A stretch of DNA of 34,704 nucleotides, taken from assembly GCA_964655195.1 (NCBI GenBank), contig CAZZLK010000084.1, positions 1 through 34,704 on the forward strand. The letters run 5' to 3'. Under the pieces are notes generated by a model, which was not told where the DNA came from, searched no databases, and saw only the letters and a program-made list of their open reading frames with translations. The position numbers and the translations under genes were made by a program. Below are positions 30,945-34,704 of the stretch, piece by piece (the stretch's first letter is position 1; each line of letters starts with the position of its first letter). The stretch is from DUMJ01 sp964655195. Its GTDB lineage: Bacteria; DUMJ01.

Positions 30945-32915
30945 TTATTGCTTTATAAAGAACTGGCAGGGATTATATGGGCCAGAGTTTGGGAACATAC
31001 CGCTAGTAATTGAATTATCAGGAACATTCCGGAAGTTATTTCTTACTATCCAGCACTCGTCAGGATAAGTACAGATATTAATATGCCAGAGATTATCTGC
31101 TGCTATTTTAATTATATCTCTCATTAATGCTAACTGTTTTTCCGGATCCATAGTAGCCATAAGCTTGTCATATAGTTGCATCTGTCTCTTTACTATTGGA
31201 GGGGGTTCCTCTCCAGACTGGCCTCTAGACTCATACCATAATCCCCATAGAGGTGCATAGTAAGATCCTCTACTTACAGGGAAGTACCACCATGGATTTA
31301 ATAATGGTTCTAACCCAGCGCTACCTTCACCAGCCCATATTACAGCATCATGTTCTGCTGCCTGATATCTGGCAGTAAAGATAGAACGATCTTCTACTTT
31401 GACAACTGTCTTTATCCCAACATTTTCCCAGTATTTCTTTACCATCTCCGCTGCATCTGGCCATCCAAGAGCAGTTCTACCTATTTCTATAGTTATAGCA
31501 AGAGGTTTACCATCCGGTCTTAACCTATAACCATCAGGACCCTTCTTGAGTCCAATTCTGTCTAAGATTTGCTTAGCCCTTTCTGGGTCATATTCTGTAT
31601 ATGCCTTAGCGCCCTTTTCGTAGTAGAGAGGAGTACCTTTTTTAGGAGAAATCTGCCAAGGTTCTGCTTTACCTAGATAGACAAGGTCTATAATCTCTTT
31701 GCGATTTATTGCTAAGGAAAGCGCCTGCCGGAATCTTATATCATTAAATATCTTTCTAACCACAGGATCTTTATGGTTCAAGTTGAGGAATATAGAAGTA
31801 ACAACTGCACTGGCATGTTGCTGGGTTAGAATTCTGTAATTTCCCTTAGTTCTCTGCTCCATCAAAAATGGATAATCCTGTTTACTTTGACCAATATGTC
31901 TATGCTGGCAATCTATCTCGCCATTGACTGTTTTCATAATCATAATTTCTAAACTTTCTACAATATCTGCAGTAAATCTATCTATATATGGAAGCTGATT
32001 TCCTTCGATATCTATCTTCCAGTAGTAAGGATTACGGTCAAAGGAAACTCTAGTCCCTACCCCTAATGGCGTAGTAACTTTCCATGCATGAATAACTGGC
32101 AAATCTGGATTCATCCAGGGATCATTTTTGACAGCGAATAACTGATACCAGTAATCATAACCTTCCTTCTTTGCCATTTCGTTAAGTTTGTCTACAGAAA
32201 CATAATTAGGATGAAATTGCTTGAGGTAGTGTTTGGGAGCGAATGGCTTTACCCCTGTAGCTAACCATGGTAAAAATAGACCTCGAGGTTGAGTAAAGGT
32301 AAATTTTACAGCATAGTCGTTTATCTTTTCGACCTTTACTAATTTGCCTTCACTAATAAGTTGTCTTGGAGGAACTGGGGTAAGCTCTTTGTTCTGTATG
32401 ATGTCATTATACCAGAACATAATATCGTCAGCTGTAAATGGCTGTCCATCAGACCATTTCATCCCCTCTCGAAGATAGAAAGTAAATGTCCTCCCATCTT
32501 TTGAGACAGTCCAGCTTTTAGCTACTCCAGGTATTACTTTAGTAAATGCACCATCTATTCTGACTAGAGGTTCATATCCTACTTCTCTACCTAAATGAGG
32601 AGTATCTGCTCTTCCAAGCATAGCAGTACGCCAAACCCCTCCATACTGACCTACTTCCTCCACAGGTACAACGACTAAAGGTTCTTTAGGAAGTCTTTTA
32701 TCTACCGGTGGTAGTTTACCCTGCTTTACCAACTCAGCAAGATCTGGTGCTTCACTGAACTTGGTTATCTTCTTTCCAGTAGCCTTTTCGTACTCTGCAG
32801 GGCTAGTGTACTGCGGGATAGAAGGAAACTTTTGAGCGAAAGAGATAGCCCCAGAACTTAACAGCATACTAAACACAAAACTCAAAATAACTAGTCCTAC
32901 TAAACATTTCTTCAT
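30945..32915 (-). CDS. Family 5 extracellular solute-binding protein (long form), first gene of its operon
   Basis: 656 residues with a classic signal peptide (KK, hydrophobic core LVGLVILSFVFSMLL, then AISFAQ). Signature FYLREGMKWSDGQPFTADDIMFWYND and the binding-cleft motif NPYYWKIDIEGNQLPYIDRF are clear. It has an extra segment of about 25 residues after the signal (QYTSPAEYEKATGKKITKFS) absent from its downstream paralogue. AGGAGG is 10 nt before the ATG. The ligand is unknown. The company of NamZ and a glycosidase-like protein favours an amino-sugar oligosaccharide or muropeptide, by inference. It needs permease and ATPase partners encoded elsewhere, perhaps those at 9424-13069. Confidence 0.92.
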   Translation of the reverse strand: MKKCLVGLVILSFVFSMLLSSGAISFAQKFPSIPQYTSPAEYEKATGKKITKFSEAPDLAELVKQGKLPPVDKRLPKEPLVVVPVEEVGQYGGVWRTAMLGRADTPHLGREVGYEPLVRIDGAFTKVIPGVAKSWTVSKDGRTFTFYLREGMKWSDGQPFTADDIMFWYNDIIQNKELTPVPPRQLISEGKLVKVEKINDYAVKFTFTQPRGLFLPWLATGVKPFAPKHYLKQFHPNYVSVDKLNEMAKKEGYDYWYQLFAVKNDPWMNPDLPVIHAWKVTTPLGVGTRVSFDRNPYYWKIDIEGNQLPYIDRFTADIVESLEIMIMKTVNGEIDCQHRHIGQSKQDYPFLMEQRTKGNYRILTQQHASAVVTSIFLNLNHKDPVVRKIFNDIRFRQALSLAINRKEIIDLVYLGKAEPWQISPKKGTPLYYEKGAKAYTEYDPERAKQILDRIGLKKGPDGYRLRPDGKPLAITIEIGRTALGWPDAAEMVKKYWENVGIKTVVKVEDRSIFTARYQAAEHDAVIWAGEGSAGLEPLLNPWWYFPVSRGSYYAPLWGLWYESRGQSGEEPPPIVKRQMQLYDKLMATMDPEKQLALMRDIIKIAADNLWHINICTYPDECWIVRNNFRNVPDNSITSGMFPNSGPYNPCQFFIKQ

Positions 32916-33298
32916 AACTTTAAACCTCCTTACATATAAGAATAAATTTTCAAAAACCCTAAAATCCCTAGGGCAAGGGGGCGATAACTATGCTAAAAAC
33001 TCAACACTGGATCCCGTATTCATTATACCAAAAGAATCTCCTTAAGTCATTAAGGATATTCTTTATAGGACTATCTTATTTATGCGGGACAAAGCTTATC
33101 AAACAATTATGCGTCTTGATGTCGAATTGTACCCCTCATTTCGATATTTATTTTTCAAGGTACGGTTCCCATATAGGTTCTAACCTTAAATTTCTACCTT
33201 GAGAATAGCATATTATACCTGAATATTCAAGCGTATATCTATCATTCCCTTTCACTATTCTGTATAATCTTAAGTAAGACTGTAAAGAGGAGGAGTTT
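32916..33298. other. 383-nt divergent intergenic region
   Basis: It separates the binding-protein operon (minus) from the second UroD-like gene (plus). Apart from promoter-like boxes on both strands (minus at 33022-33050, a TATAAT on plus at 33263-33268, another on minus at 33217-33212) I see no gene, RNA fold or riboswitch that I can name. The 70-codon frame at 32990-33202 looks random. Confidence 0.6.
33022..33054 (-). promoter_or_regulatory. Promoter with overlapping inverted repeat for the binding-protein operon
   Basis: On the minus strand TGGTATAAT is an extended -10 (33030-33022), with ATGACT (33050-33045) 17 nt upstream. An inverted repeat CTTAA-N4-TTAAG (33041-33054) covers the -35 and could be an operator. 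The predicted RNA has about 100 nt of leader before the gene. Confidence 0.55.
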
Positions 33299-34417
33299 AT
33301 GACATCGAAAGAAAGACTACTTAAAGTATTTAGTGGGGAAAAACCAGATAGAGTTCCAATATCACTTTATGAGTTCGACGGACACTACGATTCCTGGATT
33401 TATAAATATGAGGAATATGTAAAGATCTTAGAGTACGCCCATGGGAAGACTGACAAGATGTCCCCCTGGTACCCTGATGCAGATAAGCCGGTGATGTTTT
33501 ATGGAGAGATATCTCCTGAAGACATCGAAAATCATACCTGGCAGGAGGGGAATTCTTTATATATCAGGACTCTGATAAAGACACCAAAAGGTGAGCTCAC
33601 TTCCCTAAAAAGACAGGATGAAGGTATACATACCACCTGGACAATCGAGTATCTCTGTAAGGATGAGAGCGATGCGGAAAAGTTACTCTCGATAGAGTAT
33701 ATCCCCTGGAAGCCTTCTACAGACTCCTTTTTTAGAAAGGTAGAAGAGATTGGTGATTCAGGTATAGTGATAGGAGAGTTCCCTGATGCCCTATGCCTTA
33801 CTGTGGAACTCTTTGGTTTCTACAAGTTTCTAATACTCTATACCGATAGCCAGAGTCTTATCTTCAGGCTTATGGATTTCTTTCAGGAGCGTCTATGTAA
33901 CTATCTAGAGCACCTTCTGTCAAATGGTGTATCTACGGTATATAGAATTGTTGGGCCAGAATATGCAACTCCTCCCTATCTTTCACCTAAAGAATTTAGA
34001 AAGCTGATTGTTAATTATGATAAAGATCTGGTGGAGCTTTTACATAAGTATGGTGGGAAGGCTAGACTCCACTCACATGGGAAGGTAAAAAATGTACTGG
34101 ATCTTCTTTCAGAAATGGATATCGATGCTATAGATCCGTTGGAGCCACCTCCAGACGGTGATATTACTCTAAAGGAAGCCAGAAAGATTCTGGGAGAAAG
34201 GGTCGTCCTGATTGGAAACATAGAGGAACGATTGTTTGAAGTAGGGACAAAGGCAGAGATAGAACTGGCAGTAAAGACTGCAATAGAAGAAGGTTCAGCT
34301 GATGGCCCGTTTATACTCTGTCCAACAGCTATGCCGCTTAATACCCCTTTGGACAAAAAGGTCCAGGAGAATATAATACACTATATAGACTGTGGCCTTA
34401 GATACGGAAAGCTTTAA
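33299..34417 (+). CDS. Uroporphyrinogen decarboxylase-like (URO-D/MtaA superfamily) protein
   Basis: 372 residues. The start MTSKERLLKVFSGEKPDRVP is the family's opening, followed by GPEYATPPYLSPKEFRKLI, RLHSHGKVKNVLDLLSEMDIDAIDPLEPPPDGD, LIGNIEER and FILCPTAMPLNTPLD. Unlike the gene at 19848-20963 it keeps a possible metal site: His-Ser-His in the HSHGK loop and a cysteine in FILCP, similar in place to the zinc ligands of MtaA-type methyltransferases. That suggests methyl transfer or a related reaction, not porphyrin decarboxylation. GGAGGAG precedes the ATG. It is divergent from the binding-protein operon and may share its control. Confidence 0.88.
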   Translation: MTSKERLLKVFSGEKPDRVPISLYEFDGHYDSWIYKYEEYVKILEYAHGKTDKMSPWYPDADKPVMFYGEISPEDIENHTWQEGNSLYIRTLIKTPKGELTSLKRQDEGIHTTWTIEYLCKDESDAEKLLSIEYIPWKPSTDSFFRKVEEIGDSGIVIGEFPDALCLTVELFGFYKFLILYTDSQSLIFRLMDFFQERLCNYLEHLLSNGVSTVYRIVGPEYATPPYLSPKEFRKLIVNYDKDLVELLHKYGGKARLHSHGKVKNVLDLLSEMDIDAIDPLEPPPDGDITLKEARKILGERVVLIGNIEERLFEVGTKAEIELAVKTAIEEGSADGPFILCPTAMPLNTPLDKKVQENIIHYIDCGLRYGKL

Positions 34418-34418
34418 A

Positions 34419-34704
34419 CTATTCTACAACTACCTCTATAGGGGTAGGATTTAAGAGGTTATCGGCTATTGGACAGCGGGACTCGACCTCCTTTATAAAT
34501 TCTTCCTTTTCTTCCTGTGAAAGGTCACCATCAACTCTGACTATCGCCTTTATCCTGTAAAAGCCTGCTCTCGGCTCTTTAGACTTTCCCAGAAGGACAT
34601 CGTAATCTATATCTCCCTCAACATCCACTGATAGTCCTCTGATCTTTAACTGCTTCTGTCTGGATACTATAAGCCCAATAGTTATTATACAGGAAGCCAG
34701 AGAG
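34419..34704 (-). CDS. OsmC-family protein, C-terminal part (5' end outside window)
   Basis: The frame is open from the right window edge, so the annotated GTG at 34628 is internal. The readable 94 residues start SLASCIITIGLIVSR, with the first OsmC cysteine in LASC, and continue to SRCPIADNLLNPTPIEV, with the second cysteine in the typical RCP-x-DNL context. It is a different OsmC subtype from the one at 22340-22738. The two-cysteine pattern suggests thiol-dependent hydroperoxide reduction. Its stop lies 1 nt from that of the convergent UroD-like gene, without a terminator between. Confidence 0.85.
   Translation of the reverse strand, partial: SLASCIITIGLIVSRQKQLKIRGLSVDVEGDIDYDVLLGKSKEPRAGFYRIKAIVRVDGDLSQEEKEEFIKEVESRCPIADNLLNPTPIEVVVE

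Noticed and set aside
32990..33202. A 70-residue plus-strand ORF in the large intergenic region
   Set aside because: Its composition looks random, it has only a poor SD-like G-run, and the minus-strand promoter for the binding-protein operon lies inside it.
1..34704. Defence island, prophage, CRISPR array or transposon
   Set aside because: I see no repeats of the CRISPR type, integrases, transposases, toxin-antitoxin pairs or phage structural genes. All large frames belong to metabolism, transport or the ribosome, except the one unknown protein at 6762-8612.

Overview
The window is about 34.7 kb of a dense, moderately AT-rich bacterial chromosome. Most genes start with a clear AGGAGG-type Shine-Dalgarno (SD) site, GTG and TTG starts are common, and ATA, AGA and AGG codons are used heavily. 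A two-gene SUF-like iron-sulfur system, many oligopeptide-type ABC transporter parts, a zinc-type L28 and several proteins with Thermotoga-like features suggest an anaerobic, probably thermophilic bacterium of the Thermotogota / Dictyoglomota / Atribacterota kind. This is inference: there is no rRNA or other decisive marker here. I see no tRNA, rRNA, CRISPR array, insertion sequence or prophage.

Layout. 1-1042 (+): tail of an oligopeptide/nickel-type ABC ATPase overlapping an FmdE-family zinc protein, closed by a bidirectional terminator. 1110-4618 (-): thiC, yggS, a LysE-type exporter and a serine esterase. 4775-9397 (+): sufC, sufB, a large protein I do not recognise, and dapF, tightly packed. 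9424-14855 (-): a complete oligopeptide-type ABC importer (binding protein, two permeases, two ATPases) whose binding protein resembles oligosaccharide binders. 15074-16291 (+): an MFS transporter. 16292-16563: a gene-free region with the most unusual non-coding signals. 16564-17938 (+): rpmB (missed by a 60-residue cut-off) and threonine ammonia-lyase. 17973-20963 (-): a UroD-like gene followed by an ADP-ribosylglycohydrolase-fold protein with carbohydrate-enzyme-like C-terminal modules. 21173-22312 (+): an aldo/keto reductase with a ferredoxin tail. 22340-23596 (-): GNAT and OsmC proteins. 23675-25763 (+): a TGS/uridine-kinase-like nucleoside kinase and a HIT hydrolase. 25755-32915 (-): two paralogous binding proteins, a glycoside-hydrolase-like protein and a NamZ-type exo-N-acetylmuramidase. 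33299-34417 (+): a second UroD-like gene. 34419-34704 (-): a truncated OsmC gene.

How it fits together. Much of the right half looks devoted to taking up and breaking down glycans, possibly cell-wall fragments. The binding proteins would capture oligosaccharides or muropeptides, and the cytoplasmic hydrolases (DUF6259-like, NamZ, ARH-fold) would act on them. Each complete binding-protein gene is followed by a near-perfect RNA hairpin before the next gene, which probably keeps its transcript level above its partners.

The best candidate for something undescribed is on the minus strand at 16314-16476. Four exact 11-bp direct repeats (PhoB/OmpR-type spacing) sit 10 nt upstream of a TATACT -10 box. 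About 95 nt further on is a strong intrinsic terminator, and no long ORF lies between. This looks like a regulated small RNA with a C-rich, SD-complementary segment.
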